The notes beneath the pieces were generated by a model. The model saw only the letters and a list, made by a program, of their open reading frames with translations. It was not told where the DNA came from and searched no databases. This document shows, piece after piece, positions 11,894-54,446 of a stretch of DNA of 64,000 nt (position 1 is the stretch's first letter; each line of letters opens with the position of its first letter). Source of the stretch: Zoroaster sp. YZ-2022 (lineage: Eukaryota; Echinodermata; Asteroidea; Forcipulatida; Zoroasteridae); the NCBI GenBank assembly GCA_029582265.1, contig CM055833.1, forward strand, positions 31,276,288 to 31,340,287, written 5' to 3'. The position numbers were made by a program, and so were the translations under genes.

Positions 11894-14149
11894 TATGTAG
11901 ATTACTGAAGGGTACAACTGGCCAAAAAACTCTGTAATGCAATCTCTCTGGTGAGTCCGCGCCGCGCCGACATCAAGCATGGCACAAGGCTACACACATA
12001 CCGATCACTACACACGTCGTACGGTATGCTATGTTCGTTGGTACCGCATGTGAGTATCGCACACACCACGTCCACCAAAGCAAAGGAACTCATGCCACAG
12101 TGTGTTTATTTTTGAACAAACTAAATAGTTGTAAGTCTTAACAGTAATTACAAATTATACATACCTCTACCTGATTGTCTCTAGCATCATTCGAATGTAT
12201 TTCTCTGCAGATATAATCTCCAAGAACACATTAAATATCCAAAATATCGACCAGATCCCATCAACTGTGCCGTGCAAACTCTGTGCATTATCTTCGTCAG
12301 ACTTGTATTAGTCTAGTCTGTATGCACATGCATAGTAGTATCGCATGCAATGCAATGCCAGCTGATGTATGTTGTTGGACTACTGTATGAATCCGCCCGT
12401 AAAAATAGACCTTATCGAGTTTCTCGATTTAAAACAGAACAAAAATCGAACACCCATACTGGATTTGTCTCTTCAAAGTTTAAAACATGACTAAGTATCA
12501 TCTTCAATTTCTGACAAAAATAATGATTCTTGAACACAATTTAACCATGGAAACATCTCCAAAAGTTGATTAATCGTGCGGATTAATAATAGTAATGAAT
12601 AATTCATGATGGTTGCTCCCTGCGGCAACCAATCAGTGAAGCATTAATCACCAAACCGGAAATGCAGGTGGATACTTTAGTTTTCTTCGTGTTCTAACAT
12701 GTCGCTGTAGTACGATAATGGCTCAGTGATAGAAGTACCGCCAAGATGGCACGTGCCTACGTGCGCATGCTCTTGGAGCACAGAGCAATTGCTTGGAACA
12801 TATGCTTGGAATTACTGGAATAGATCGCTCAGTTTTACTGTAGAATTTTTACTGTTGAATTTACAATTTGTGCAAATTGTTTTGCAATCAATGGAGGATA
12901 ATTGGGGCGGATCCAGGGTCTAGAAAAAGGGGGGACACGAAAAACGTATGGTCAATTTAAATACACGTCGATAATTTAAAAAGGGGGAACATGCCACACT
13001 CCCTTTGTCATATCCTAAATTCTCAAATGAGAAAAATCGTTTTTAAAATCACCTTTCATTAATTCTGGTTCAAAATTTGAGGTTGAATGCTTTACAAAAT
13101 CTTGGTTTAGTATACGGATGGTGATTGTGAATGTAATTGTAACATTCGGGGTTAACTTTTTTTCGAGTTTAACTTGATTTGTCTCAAATATTATCATTTT
13201 AGATATTCGAATCAGCCAATACGCTTGGGGAAACTGAATAGGCTTACTTTGTGATCAATCATGACGTTTGTTTTGACCACAGAGCCCGCTCTACTTCGAA
13301 AAACACTGTTGGAAGTAAAATATACAATAGGTTATGAGGGCGCCCTTCAAATGTTATCAGTGGAGACCAAGGATTATCATCATGAGTTATTAATCCGTCT
13401 AGGGATAAGACATAAGCTTAAGATAAGGGTCGAATTGTACAAGCAAAAGATAACAATAACTGCAGGATTATTGAACCCAGTGGAGTGTGGTTTCGCATGA
13501 ATAAGATGGAAATCAAGAATCCCAGTTAAATTCGGCGGTCCCATTACAGACTTTTAAAAAACAATCTTAAAAGCCTTTCAAAACAATGAATTTATTCTGA
13601 AAGTTATAGTGGTTAGCAAATAATGTGTAAAATAGACACCACAAAAACACAGATAAATAAACATAAAAACAAACCAAAACTATATCAATAAAAACTACAA
13701 CTAAACCAAAAACAACAACTCACTCAAAACTCAACATTAATGATTTATTTCTATGTAAGACGGTTCATCTGTTTTTATTATGCTCAAAAATATTTAGGAA
13801 TAAAACACCTTAGCATTGAAATAATTCCTGATGTAAACCTAAAGGCATTTTATGAGCAGTGACTAAATGCCTCCAAAGTACAGTGACTAGGTGTGACACC
13901 AACCGCAACCACCACACAGTAATAAATTGCAACCGACCCTAGAGAGTCAAATGTTTGTGAATGGGATTTAATATAATTTTTTATACTGAATGAAAACTAT
14001 TGAAGCCAGAATAACATTAGCTGGTCACTGGCTATTTATAAAACGATTACCAGTCTTCTCCAATATACTGTCAATGGTAACATCATGATCTAACCGTTCT
14101 TGCTCTATAATCTAACTTAGCTTTATGTATGGAGTTTGTGTAGAGTTAT

Positions 14150-14495
14150 AAACATAGGCGGCGATCCTGGGGGTGTCCCCCAATTTTGATCACAGGGGGA
14201 AGTAATGGCAACCCCCATTAATTGTCGTCCACAGTTTAATTTTATTAAAGTGATGGGACAACTGCCACCCGAAACCGCAGCTTATAAACGACTTATAACA
14301 AACAAACAACTCGGCAAATCTTCAGTGCTTAGAAACACGATACCATAGCTCAAGGTTTGCCATCTGAAAATTTATTCTGGACCAACCCTTGTTCTATTAC
14401 GTTTGATGCTTCATTTGCTCTAAATGCCGACTGAGAAAAAATATTGGGGGTTGTCACGCCGCCCCGCCCCCCCCCCCCCGCTCGCTATGTCCCTG
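14150..14495. mobile_element. Possible MITE bounded by ATAGGCGGCGATCC and GCTATGTCCCTGG
   Basis: The left side reads CATAGGCGGCGATCCTGGGGG. The right side ends CCCCGCTCGCTATGTCCCTGG after a C tract at 14468-14480. The composition resembles hAT-type MITE ends, but the two ends pair poorly and no target duplication is visible. Confidence 0.35.
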
Positions 14496-14535
14496 GCCAG
14501 AAGAGTCGGCTCTTAAATCCCAAACCAGTACAACC

Positions 14536-15540
14536 ATGGACCAAAACATACCCCATCTCCCTCCTCTCCGAGAATTGTTTACGACAGCAAAAAGAAATGT
14601 AACCGATCTTACTGTTATCGCTAAAGAAGCATTTTTTAAAGATAAATTATCGTCATGTAACAGCAAAGACGTGTATCGGATCATTAACTCACTGTTGAAC
14701 AAAAATGTACATCACCTGCCTTACTATGATTCTGCACGTCTTCTCAGCAACAGATTTGCAACATATTTTGTTACTAAAATTATTAATATTAGACGGGATC
14801 TTGATACTCAACCAGCTTCTACAACTACTCGATTTTGCGACACTTCTGATACTATTGTACCTAAGCTTTCTGTTTTTCGACCGGCCAGTGAGGAAGAAGT
14901 TTTGAAAGTTATATCTACTTCACCAAGCAAATCTAGTCGTCTTGATCCCATTCCTACATGGTACTTGAAAGAAAACATCTCACAACTCTTACCAGTTCTC
15001 ACAAATATTGTTAATTCCTCATTATCTACAGGTATTTTCCCAAGTGGTGCTCACTCTGCTATTATTAAACCTTTACTAAAAAAGCCATCGCTTGACAAGA
15101 ACACTTTGAAAAATTACAGGCCTGTAGCAAACCTCACGTTTGTTGGAAAACTTGTGGAGAAAATTGCTTGCTCGAGACTCACTGAACACATGGACTTAAA
15201 TAACATGGCTAACCCACATCAATCTGCCTATAGGTCAAAACATAGCACAGAATCTGCTCTGATCAAAGTAAAGCATGATATTATGACTTCACTCAATCAT
15301 AACAATGTTGTACTCCTCGTATTATTGGATCTATCAGCAGCCTTTGACACAATTGACCATCAGATTTTAATTTCTCGTTTATCCAAGCGTATTGGTGCCA
15401 AAGGAACAGTGTTAAATTGGTTTCGTTCATATCTAGATGGCTGGACAAACCAAGTGGATATAGCTGGTGAACTTTCGGACCCTGTTACTGTCAACTTTGG
15501 TCTACCTCAGGGCTCTGTGGTTGGCCCAGTGGGGTATACT
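14536..15540 (+). pseudogene. LINE ORF2, linker and RT fingers/palm (broken)
   Basis: Open frame of about 335 codons covering the linker and reverse transcriptase motifs up to the PQG box. Beyond about 15540 the family reading moves to another frame, indicating a small indel. No start codon is expected, because the frame is entered from a lost 5' part. Confidence 0.88.
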
Positions 15541-16439
15541 ATTATACTCTACCAGTTGGTGACATTGCACATCATCATCAGGTAAACCATCATGTGTATG
15601 CTGATGATACGTAACTCTATGTATCCTTTAATCCAAAAAAACCTGGTGATCTGAAAAATGCAATTAAGCTACAGACTTGTATCGGTGATATCAAAAACTG
15701 GATGAATGAAAATAAGCTGAAACTCAATGACAGTAAAACCGAATTTTTTATCGCAGCTTCTCCACACAATCTCAAACGTCTACCAGATATCACTTTATCC
15801 ATTGGCAATGCCTGCATTAAGCCGTCACAAACCATAAAAAATCTTGGTGCATTCTTTGATACAAATATGACAATGTCTTCTCATATTGCAAATGTTAGTC
15901 GAACTGTCACTTTTCACCTAAGGAATATAACTCGCATTCGCAAATTCATTGATCAAGAAACTTGCCATCACGCTGTACGCTCTTTGATTTTATCTCGTTT
16001 AGATTACTGCAATGGACTTTTATCCTCACTTCCAAAGTCATACATCATCCGTTTGCAACGTCTACAGAATTGGGCAGCTAGACTTGTTTTCACTGTAAAT
16101 AGAAGACACGATCCTGCACCACTGTTAAAATCACTTCATTGGCTACCAGTTCAACAAAGAATATCATTTAAATTGCTTCTATATGTGTACAAATCACTAA
16201 ATGGCTTAGCACCAATATATTTATCAAATTGTTTGAAATTGTATGTTCCAAATAGGCATTTAAAATCAACAGATGACTATCTCCGCCTTGAATATCCTAT
16301 CACAAGAGTCCAAGCTGGTGATAGATCTTTCACTGTCTGTGCATCCAAGCTATGGAACAATCTTCCTGTTTATATCAGACAATCTGTTTCTGTTAATGCC
16401 TTCAAGAAGGCTCTTAAAACTCACTTGTTTCCTCATTAA
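15541..16439 (+). pseudogene. LINE ORF2, YADD box to C-terminus (broken)
   Basis: Begins in the shifted frame with the catalytic YADD motif, which is followed four bases later by a TAA (15612-15614). The rest (15702-16439) is open and contains the L2/CR1 C-terminal blocks. It ends at a natural TAA just before the 3' UTR and repeat tail. Confidence 0.88.
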
Positions 16440-16543
16440 TTTTGCATCAATTTATGTCTTATTCTATCCTGATTTGTATTTATTATGTCATATTAACTTT
16501 TGTAAGCGCCATGAGCCTCTCGAATGGCGCATGATAAATACTT

Positions 16544-16627
16544 GTTGTATTGTATTGTATTGTATTGTATTGTATTGTATTGTATTGTATTGTATTGTAT
16601 TGTATTGTATTGTATTGTATTGTATTG
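16544..16627. repeat. (TGTAT)n microsatellite, LINE 3' tail
   Basis: About 16 perfect TGTAT units follow directly on the LINE 3' UTR. Short tandem 3' tails are typical for L2/CR1-clade retrotransposons and mark the insertion end. Confidence 0.9.
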
Positions 16628-16847
16628 CATCTCAATCACGAAAGTCATGAAGAAGACCGTGGATATTTTTGGAGATGTTGTATAATGATCCGACAGTTAA
16701 CGATGCAATCACAAACACATTTAACTGCGCGGAAACTTCCAGCCCACCAACGGCGGACTAAGCTGAAGTTATTCCAGAAACCTAACATTCCATTCCAACC
16801 ACCGGTGGTCTAAAACAAATAAATCACATAATTACGGATGGTCTGAG

Positions 16848-17165
16848 CAGGGGCGGATTAAGAATCCATGGTGCCCTGGGAACGCCAGTGACTGGTGCCT
16901 ACCTACGCGTCGCCACTAGGTGGCACAAGACTTCACACAGGCCCCCCCCCCCCCTCATGAAGTATAGTGTTTAGGCTCTCTGTGGGCTCCATACAAAATA
17001 ATTTGAGGGGCAGCAGGTAAAATTCCAAGGCTGGGGGGCACCAGGGGCACCAAGCAAAAAACAAAACAAAAATGGATTTTTTTTTTTGTTGTTGTTGCTT
17101 GGGGCCCCCCCAGCCTTGGGGCCCTGGGCAAGTGCCCAATTGCCCATATGGTTAATCCGCCACTG
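16848..17165. mobile_element. hAT-type MITE with perfect 8-bp target duplication
   Basis: The element starts CAGGGGCGGATTAA and ends TTAATCCGCCACTG, an inverted terminal pair typical of hAT. It is flanked by identical GGTCTGAG at 16840-16847 and 17166-17173. The 318-bp interior has C/G tracts and inverted GGGGCCC words and no protein-coding potential. Confidence 0.95.
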
Positions 17166-17173
17166 GGTCTGAG

Positions 17174-20100
17174 AATGGTCTGGGAACCGCAAGCTTTATC
17201 TATGGTCCGAGCGAGCATCATTTGTTGCGTGAGTTGGCAGACGGGTAACCCAAACCATGGGGCGGTCACCCTTTGACAATCAATTTATGTCACTGGCGGA
17301 CGTTCACTTTTTCATGAGAAAAATAAACAAAAATAGGATTAAATTCTCTGGGATGGGGATATATATCGCCCCCTATGTTTACTATTTTGAACAAACCCTT
17401 TGTCAATTAAAAAGGAAGGCAAAAACTATTTCCCCTAAATTTGGACAAAAATCAACATGGAGATGCCTATTTAATAATTTTTTTCTCAGAAATCCGGGAT
17501 CAATATTATTCATTTTCACTCGTCAGTTTGATATCTTATTCTTAAAGGGAATTCAAGGTACAAAATAGTAACTTTTGGATTTGGAAACGTAGATTCATTT
17601 CAATCCTCTAGTTTTCAAGGATCATAAAACTAACTTGTGAAAATTGCAGCATCACATGGGTGAGTATTTTGGACAAAACAACGAAAATCTGTTTATCTGT
17701 TTTATTTCCGGTAACTTTGTGTAAATTCGACATACCAATTCTTCCTTTCTCCAAGATGAATGCCCTTCAGATTAAACAATGTATACATAACAGCAAAAGA
17801 AACGTCACCCCCTAAATGTTGTTAAGTCTGAGAACGTGTTTAGCTTATGTGTCCTCGGACGTCATGCATGACGAATTTTGAGGTCAACCAAATTTGTCAC
17901 ATTATAAAATGAAAATAAATATTTTTAGGGGTGACGTTTCTTTTGCTGTTATGTATAATTTTTATAAGGATGATTGAAACGTGTACCAACTTTTCACACG
18001 ATACGTCTATTTGAAAATCTGGCTAAATAACCAATACTGTTGAACCTTTGCTTCAATTGGAAAGAGTCACGGATCCTTTATTGAAGGAGACTACTATAGT
18101 GGTTCAGAAGCTTCCCTCATGATAGCTGCCAAGGACACACAAAGGACAGTTATGGAATCGCTATCCAAATTCCAGGATTGAATGGAAGTTGGAATGTAAA
18201 CGTTTATGGATAGTTTGGATATAATTCTCCCTCAGCACAATATACCACTTGTCAGCTCAAATTCCGGCCAGACACTATTTATTTTTCTTTCTGATCCCAT
18301 TTCGTATATCCACGTGTCTTGCCTATGGAGTGACCACCCAACCGGTAGCAAAAGCCAGACTTCTCACCATGGCATAATTGCGTTGTCGGTGTGATAACCA
18401 CATGGCTGAAGGAACAATTCAGACCAACATGGGAAAATTCTCACTGAGGGCGGTATGCCAGAGGTGCAGGGCGACCAGCATAGTGCTGTCCCATTATCGG
18501 ATACACAATGTTAATTTAAATAAAACGGCCATTTCTAAAAAATCGTTTTGGGGTTAAAATACAACTAGTATTTCTCCCCAACAGAAAGATCTTTATTTTG
18601 GTCTTTTTGATGTTGTGGAGTTAAACAAATTTAAAACGTGCAAATATTATACACACGTTTGTGTTACATACCCTATGTGGACAATTCTTTTGTTCTGGTG
18701 TAGTTAAAAGGAAAAAAAAAACATTCTTCAAATCAGTGCCATCTTGTGTTCACATGGGGGTTATGTAACATTACTCACTGCTTGCCTGTCATGGCCCCAG
18801 TACTTCTCAAAGAAATACTCGGTGCTTACTTGTAACATGGTGTATATGCTCTGCAGGTGTAATATCAAGAATGGAAAAAACATCAATACCCTTCCTAAAC
18901 TATAATTTTCCTCAATCCAGATATTAATTTCACACCTAGATGATTGGACAACATAACCCAACCCAGTAATTTGCACAGGATCTTATAGAGAAATCAGGCA
19001 AAAGACAAATACAAGTTAACAACAAATCACACATCTCGATCTTATTCATACATGTGGCACTTTTGACAATTCACTAAAATTTCCATATGGGTTTAATTAT
19101 TGATCAGTCTGTTATTTGTACGACTTTACATTTAATTACTTTTATTAAGGGTTTACAGCCATCAAAGGAGCAAATTACATCATTCATACTGTGTTAAAAA
19201 TAATAATACACAAATCACCATGAACCAGCCTAATCATTGGGTGTGAAATGGTTGCTTAAATTAATTGTCATTTAACTTTCAAGAAATTTTTCGAATTTCT
19301 TAAAAACTAAAAAAAAAAAAGAAGAAAAACATGCATGCTGGTATACTCAACCAATTGGGTATATACAATACTCTAATGAAAATGGTATTCTGAACTACCA
19401 ATGTGTTTGTGAAGTGATCAACACAACTGTGTTTATTACTGAATGTATTTTATACAAACTAGACTGAGAAAAAAAAGTGGATTGTCAAATCAGCATTATT
19501 ACGTCCTTATACCTAGGAGATGTTAATTATATTAATAGGCAGCTTCATATATTTTAAATAATTTCCCTCCAAAGAAAAAATACCACATACTTCTAGGTAA
19601 TAATATCACAATGGAGTTACTCACAGATAACATAAAAGATTCCAACAAATAAGCAATTTTGTTTAAATAATGTGTCTAAAACATAAATGATATGATACCA
19701 CTCTGTATTAGACCAACAAATAATTACTCAGTTTCTAGTCTCAGAGACGTGTCACCTACAGACCGCTGTGACAGTGTGTTAATGTTTGTAGCTACCATTA
19801 TCTTGGTATTGTTTTATTTTACCATTGTTAAAAAGGTACAAGCATTGGTATTTAGAAACACAAATTCATTTCAACCTTTATTTCCAAAATATATATCATA
19901 AAACTAACTAATGGAAAGTTTAATCACAACAGGTGGTCATATTTTTGAGAAAACTACAAAAATAAAAAAAATTAAATAAAAATAATCACATGGTAAATGC
20001 TTTTTTGGGGTAAATTCATGAATGATAGAATCATTTATCAGAGTGATTAATACACCAACTTTACACCAATTAAGCTTTTCAATAATTTGTTAATTGGATA

Positions 20101-21016
20101 ACCTGGTACTCACCAATGTGGTATCTTCCCTTGATATGATGTATTAAAGTCCCAGTGTTACCTTAGTTATGTGTTAGATAATACCTACAAACATTTATAC
20201 TGTGGGGGGGGGGGGGACCAAATTAAATTGCCACACTACTTTTAAAACTGAACACAGACCGCAGTTTGATTGGTTTAAGCCTTATATAAATAATAAAAAC
20301 GCTTTACAGCAGTCAAAAAAGTAGGTCAACAGATTAAATAATAATAAATGTATAAAAGCTACGTTTGGTTTGCAAAATGTTGCTGCATACAAAACAATAC
20401 ACTCCTATTTGGGAACATCCAACTTGAGGTAATTTTGTTTATTAAAGAAAAAAGCGACAATGCTCAACTCTATCACATAAAGACCATCACAAGAGCCTTT
20501 TACGCTTATTTTATGATATTTGATCAGAATTCTTCTTTTAACCCCTTGTGTACGGTTGACGGCTATAGCTGCGGCAGGTGAATTAATTGATTTTCCAGCT
20601 GTATTTGCTGAGAATTCGCCTTGAATTGAAATCTTCAAGAAGGCCGATAGTTTGGTGAACCATATTGTTCTTGAATGGGAGTGTTATATAATAGATTGGG
20701 CTTTCGAGAGCATTCTGAATACAGCCTTTTCATGAGATTTCTGAACACCGGCTTTTCAATTACGGTATGTGGGGACTTCATGTACGATGAATAGGGTATG
20801 CCCGGCTTAGCTTGCCCGCTTATTGTTTGGTCTATACGCTTGGCTGAACAGCGGAGTTGTGCACATTGCCACGGCCGGGTTTGACCCAGCGCTCCACAGC
20901 CCCACAGACGTTCCGTGGTTGGCCGCAACCACCTTCACTCTCGGTAAAAATAATACCGTATGCAAGGGGTTAAGAGAAGGTACAACATTGGTGATTACAA
21001 ATATACCAAATTATTA
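17174..21016. other. Noncoding intergenic or FAT 5' region
   Basis: No supported exon. Contains the TA-flanked MITE at 17782-17957, an A run near 19310, a G run near 20206-20216 and otherwise AT-rich sequence. Confidence 0.5.
17782..17957. mobile_element. Tc1/mariner-type MITE (TACATAACAGCAAAAG ends)
   Basis: About 34-bp near-perfect inverted repeats (TACATAACAGCAAAAG through GTCACCCC) lie at both ends, each bordered by TA. The 176-bp element is noncoding; TA flanks suggest the Tc1/mariner superfamily. Confidence 0.85.
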
Positions 21017-21204
21017 CTTGAAAGTTATCTTGATGTGAAGTTGGTAAGGGTACCGATACATCTTGAAAGTTATCTTGATGTGAAGTTGGTAAGGGTACCG
21101 ATACATCTTGAAAGTTATCTTGATGTGAAGTTGGTAAGGGTACCGATACATCTTGAAAGTTATCTTGATGTGAAGTTGGTAAGGGTACCGATACATCTTG
21201 AAAG
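21017..21204. repeat. 45-bp tandem repeat, 4.2 copies
   Basis: Unit beginning CTTGAAAGTTATCTTGATG, with starts at 21017, 21062, 21107, 21152 and 21197. The copies are practically identical, which suggests recent expansion. The period is a multiple of three, so short open frames result on both strands; I consider them non-coding. Confidence 0.95.
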
Positions 21205-23116
21205 CTTTTCAGTCTGAAGTGCTTTTATTTCAGAGTAAACTCCACAAAAATTGCACATTATTTTTGCAAAAAAGGTGCCATCTTTTGCTTCATGTGTTTT
21301 CTGTTTAAGTTTTTTCACATTTTTCTCATGACTCAGACATCGCATTGAGCTCAAACTTTCACATGTTGGTTGCTAACATGTATATAACCCATGATACATT
21401 TCCAATGCTGTATCTTCCCTTTTTATAACCTGGTAAACGTAAGATCAATATATTTCCATTAAGAGCTATTTTAAATAGATTGTACAAGCTGATTATACAA
21501 ATTATGATTAACAGGATTTAGCATGAGTGCCAACAAAGAAATATGAATGATTATAAGCCAGTTTTCAAACTAACTTTACGCTCTTTATTATTGGCAGATC
21601 AAGATCTTTGTTAATATAAAAAAAAAAACTGGCAACAGGATAGCATTTGTTTGCCAAGAGGCAAGCCAGTACATACTATCACATTGTTTTAGTTTTGTCT
21701 AAACTGCTTCATAAAAATGCTAATATGCAATTCCACTTATTTAAGTTAAAATATTGTTACTGTCTTTCAGCACTTTTTATACAGCATGCAAAAAGAATCA
21801 TCTTAAACCCTCCAATGCCACGTGAGATTTCTATTTTCCTTTTTTTTTTAGCCATTTTGTTTTACCAAAAGGAGCGTTCCATTTGGAACATTCCATTAAT
21901 GAGTATGCACGCTGGGAGCATCAGGCATTCCTTTAGAACAACTCAACACTGAAGGAACACTTTCAGAGAACGCACCATGTTCCCAAATAGAATAGGAACA
22001 TTCTAAGGTACAAGACACTCTTTTAGGGTGGTGATTTTACCATTTTTTAAAACCATATATAGTGCTTCTTAAGAATAAGATCTTCCACTGATCGTTGAAC
22101 TTTTCTTGCAGAACTTCTACGAGTATGCATATTCTCTTGGAATTAAGATATACATTTAACAACCAACCCGTGAAAGTTTCAGCTCATTACATTGCATTGT
22201 TAGCGAGAAAACATCGAGATTTTTTGAAAACTCTTTCCTAAATTCAAACTGGAAATTTGTGTTATTTTTCTTAGGCCATAGGTCGGTTTTGTTGTTGTAA
22301 TGTTTATTTTTTGTTGTTGCCAACTAATATATGTGATATGTTATATGTTATTAGAACCAGACCAAATTTCCCATACAAAATGTATGGTGGCCAAGAGAGG
22401 CCTCACAACCCAATGGTAAAATCATTTAAAACACAGTGCTGCAGAATTCCAATTGATCCAGCAATTTTGGCTGAAATTGGACATCATTTCATAGCAAAAA
22501 AACAAAACAAAAAAAATGCTGACGCGCGGGTCTGAGGCAATGCGCATGGAGACTAGAAACCAGTCAAGATTATTTAGAAGGATACTATTACAAAATTTAC
22601 ATTATAAACTTTACACCAGGTAAGTTTCACATTAAATTTTATCATTTTGTTGCTTTTTGAATAACTAATGACATTTTCATGAATAGAAAATGAAACTGAA
22701 ATGTTCACAGATTAGTTTCTTAATACCATCAGTGGTGTATACAGCCTTAAATAAATTACATCTTTGGATGGTGAACAAGCCAGCCAAAGGGTCAATGCAC
22801 TATTCTAGATTTCTAGCATCCAAGTAAATTGCCAATCTCCCTATTGCCTTGAATCATTCTGCTGTACCTTACTGCACAGAGGGTATCATTATATGTTACA
22901 AAAAGACTGATTTAGCTCTGTGGTCTGCAACTAATCATCATTTAACCTTAGATGATAAATCTGCATTCCATTCACCCCCTGTGTTTCCCATGTCACCTCA
23001 TGCATACTACACACACCATGTCACCTCATGCATACTACACATGAGCATCAAAGTCACCTCCAGTTCATTGCTCCTGACGGTGGGAAACCTAAGATGATTG
23101 GAACGCAGTGTAAATA

Positions 23117-23117
<1 letters not shown>
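21205..23117. other. Noncoding, downstream of HSPA4
   Basis: Contains a dispersed repeat at 22423-22577 and, at 21865-22010, several GGAACATTCC-like words. The HSPA4 3' UTR must lie in its upper part. AATAAA on the minus strand occurs near 22300 and near 21225, but I cannot tell which, if any, is used. Confidence 0.5.
22423..22577 (+). repeat. Dispersed repeat, copy 2
   Basis: Same-orientation relative of 7961-8115, sharing GCAGAATTCCAAT, GATCCAGCA and CATTTCATAGCAAAAAAA, then diverged sequence with GGAGACTAGAAA. Function and ends unknown. Confidence 0.65.
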
Positions 23118-23190
<73 letters not shown>

Positions 23191-23200
23191 CACATACACA
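23118..23200. repeat. (TA)n and (CATATA)n microsatellite in HSPA4 3' UTR
   Basis: A run of about 16 TA units is followed by hexanucleotide CATATA repeats, ending 5 bp from the HSPA4 stop codon (23205-23207). In the mRNA it would be the very first part of the 3' UTR. Confidence 0.9.
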
Positions 23201-23204
23201 CTCA

Positions 23205-53086
<29,882 letters not shown>

Positions 53087-53207
53087 TTAATAAACCAGGA
53101 AGATGTACTAGGTTGTTGGCTTAATAAATACTGAACAAAATCTATAATAAATGAAACTGAAATGGTGGACAATTTCTGGGTATAAAAATACACACCAGCA
53201 CACACAT

Positions 53208-53220
53208 GTCTAGAAAATTC
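53208..53220 (-). promoter_or_regulatory. Candidate heat-shock element upstream of HSPA4
   Basis: GTCTAGAAAATTC matches the trimeric HSF consensus TTCnnGAAnnTTC at 8 of 9 fixed positions. It is 134 bp upstream of the start codon, a sensible place for a stress-inducible chaperone gene. One short match may be chance. Confidence 0.35.
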
Positions 53221-53493
53221 TTTGCATTGTACGCATGTCCGCCTAGCGTAGCTAGCTGCTGCGCCGCTGACACGTACATGTACGTATGTACATACGTGCA
53301 CTCTGACCGGCCGGGTGAATTTTAGACCTCGTGTACTGTCTGGTTCCCGTCCCGTTTAGTAACCGGATTTGTACGCACATTTCAGATCGGAACCACTTTT
53401 TTTTATTGGCATGTGGTAATTCTGACGTCACGCATAATTGAGAGGTATTAATTTAAAGATCGAAGAACACTCACCAACATTTTTATATAAAGC

Positions 53494-53712
53494 CATGGGT
53501 GGATCCAGAACATTTTTTAGGGGGGGGGGCTGAGAATCAAAAACAATTATTTTTCAGTACAGTACTAAGTAGTTCACCTCCTTATGTTTATCCCGCACAC
53601 TGTGGGAATGGGAGTGCGTTCTCCCCTCCCCTCCCCCTCTCTCTTTTTTTTGTTTAAATTTTTTTTTGGGGGGGATACAGCCCCCTTAGCCCCCCCCCCG
53701 GATCCGCCAATG
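53494..53712. mobile_element. Foldback MITE, GGATCC-containing ends with G/C tracts
   Basis: Left CATGGGTGGATCCAG followed by a run of G; right a run of C then CGGATCCGCCAATG. These ends are inverted relatives, with AAAGC on both outer flanks (short, possibly partial target duplication). hAT-like. Confidence 0.65.
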
Positions 53713-54446
53713 AAAGCTTTAGTTTTACAAATAATTTCAGGGAAAACAAAACTCAAAAGAATTACCTCATATATTTTCTGTAAAAATATGTTTTAAATTT
53801 AACACGATTGCGCAATCCAAAATGACTAGGCGATGTTAAGAGAGGGCGCCGTAACATTTTCTTCTTTGTCCAGTAATGTTTCTGGAATGTTCTTTGATTG
53901 CTTTTCTAGTTTGATACACCCAACTCTATGGGTAGACCATACCTGATAGCTTTCATTGGCCTAATTTCCGACTCGATATATTTCGTCATGATACAAGACT
54001 GGAATTTTCAGGGAGTTACCAGGGCTACATAATACGAAAACTTACGTTAACAGAAGCGCAAGCCACATAAAAACACACACACATCTTGCCTTAACCATGG
54101 AGGAAGGAAAATCTATTTTCCTTCCTCCATGCGTAACTATGCAACACTGTTGCAAAGAAATTAAACAAAATAATATTATTTTATGATATTAAATTGGTGT
54201 GAAATCTGCCGGCCAAAAATTATACCATTCCCTGACTGGCGAAAAGTTCTTTTCTGACTGAGAATGTCGAATCAAGGAATGGAAACAATTTAATAAACAT
54301 TGCGGCTGGGTATCAAAACGGCCAAGTATCTGCCTCGATGTAGATGTGAAAGTTCGTTTTTTATCCACCCTTGTACAATTTCGACCAGGTACTACAGATG
54401 TCGTATGCATCTTGACCGACTTAGTTAATTGAGATTTAGTATTATA

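Larger units (their letters stand above)
9889..14150. other. Noncoding with two related MITEs
   Basis: No exon is supported. The region contains MITE F1 (10773-11035) and F2 (11435-11893). Near 12628 there is an AACCAATCAG (CCAAT-box-like) motif in GC-richer sequence, which could belong to an unseen promoter. A GGGGCGGATCCAGG word at about 12904 resembles hAT MITE ends, but I found no partner. Small open frames are unrecognisable. Confidence 0.5.
14500..16543 (+). mobile_element. 5'-truncated L2/CR1-like non-LTR retrotransposon
   Basis: Carries the linker, reverse transcriptase and C-terminal region of a LINE ORF2. The first frame (14536-15585) includes the KNYRPVANL block, the active-site motif with AAFDTIDH, and LPQGSVVGP. 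The YADD catalytic motif follows at about 15597-15608 in a second frame that runs on to 16439 and ends with the C-terminal LHWLPVQQR and LWNNLP blocks. The endonuclease domain is missing, so the copy is 5' truncated. It is disabled by a frameshift at about 15540 and a TAA at 15612-15614. The 3' end has a short palindrome (GCGCCAT...ATGGCGC) and a pentanucleotide tail, as in L2-type elements. Confidence 0.9.

Noticed and set aside
13261..13500. 79-codon plus-strand open frame as a small gene
   Set aside because: No recognisable motif, no splice or promoter context, and length is within chance expectation.
18060..18410. Possible diverged exon (segments such as IPGLNGSWNVNVYG)
   Set aside because: Interrupted by several stops and without matching splice sites or a recognised family.
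20960..21217. Open frames with LESYLDVKLVRVPIH repeats as a gene
   Set aside because: Both strands are open only because the 45-bp unit lacks stops; no coding context.
21865..22010. Heat-shock-like GGAACATTCC words as an HSPA4 control region
   Set aside because: Located beyond the 3' end of HSPA4 and irregularly spaced; more likely a degenerate repeat.
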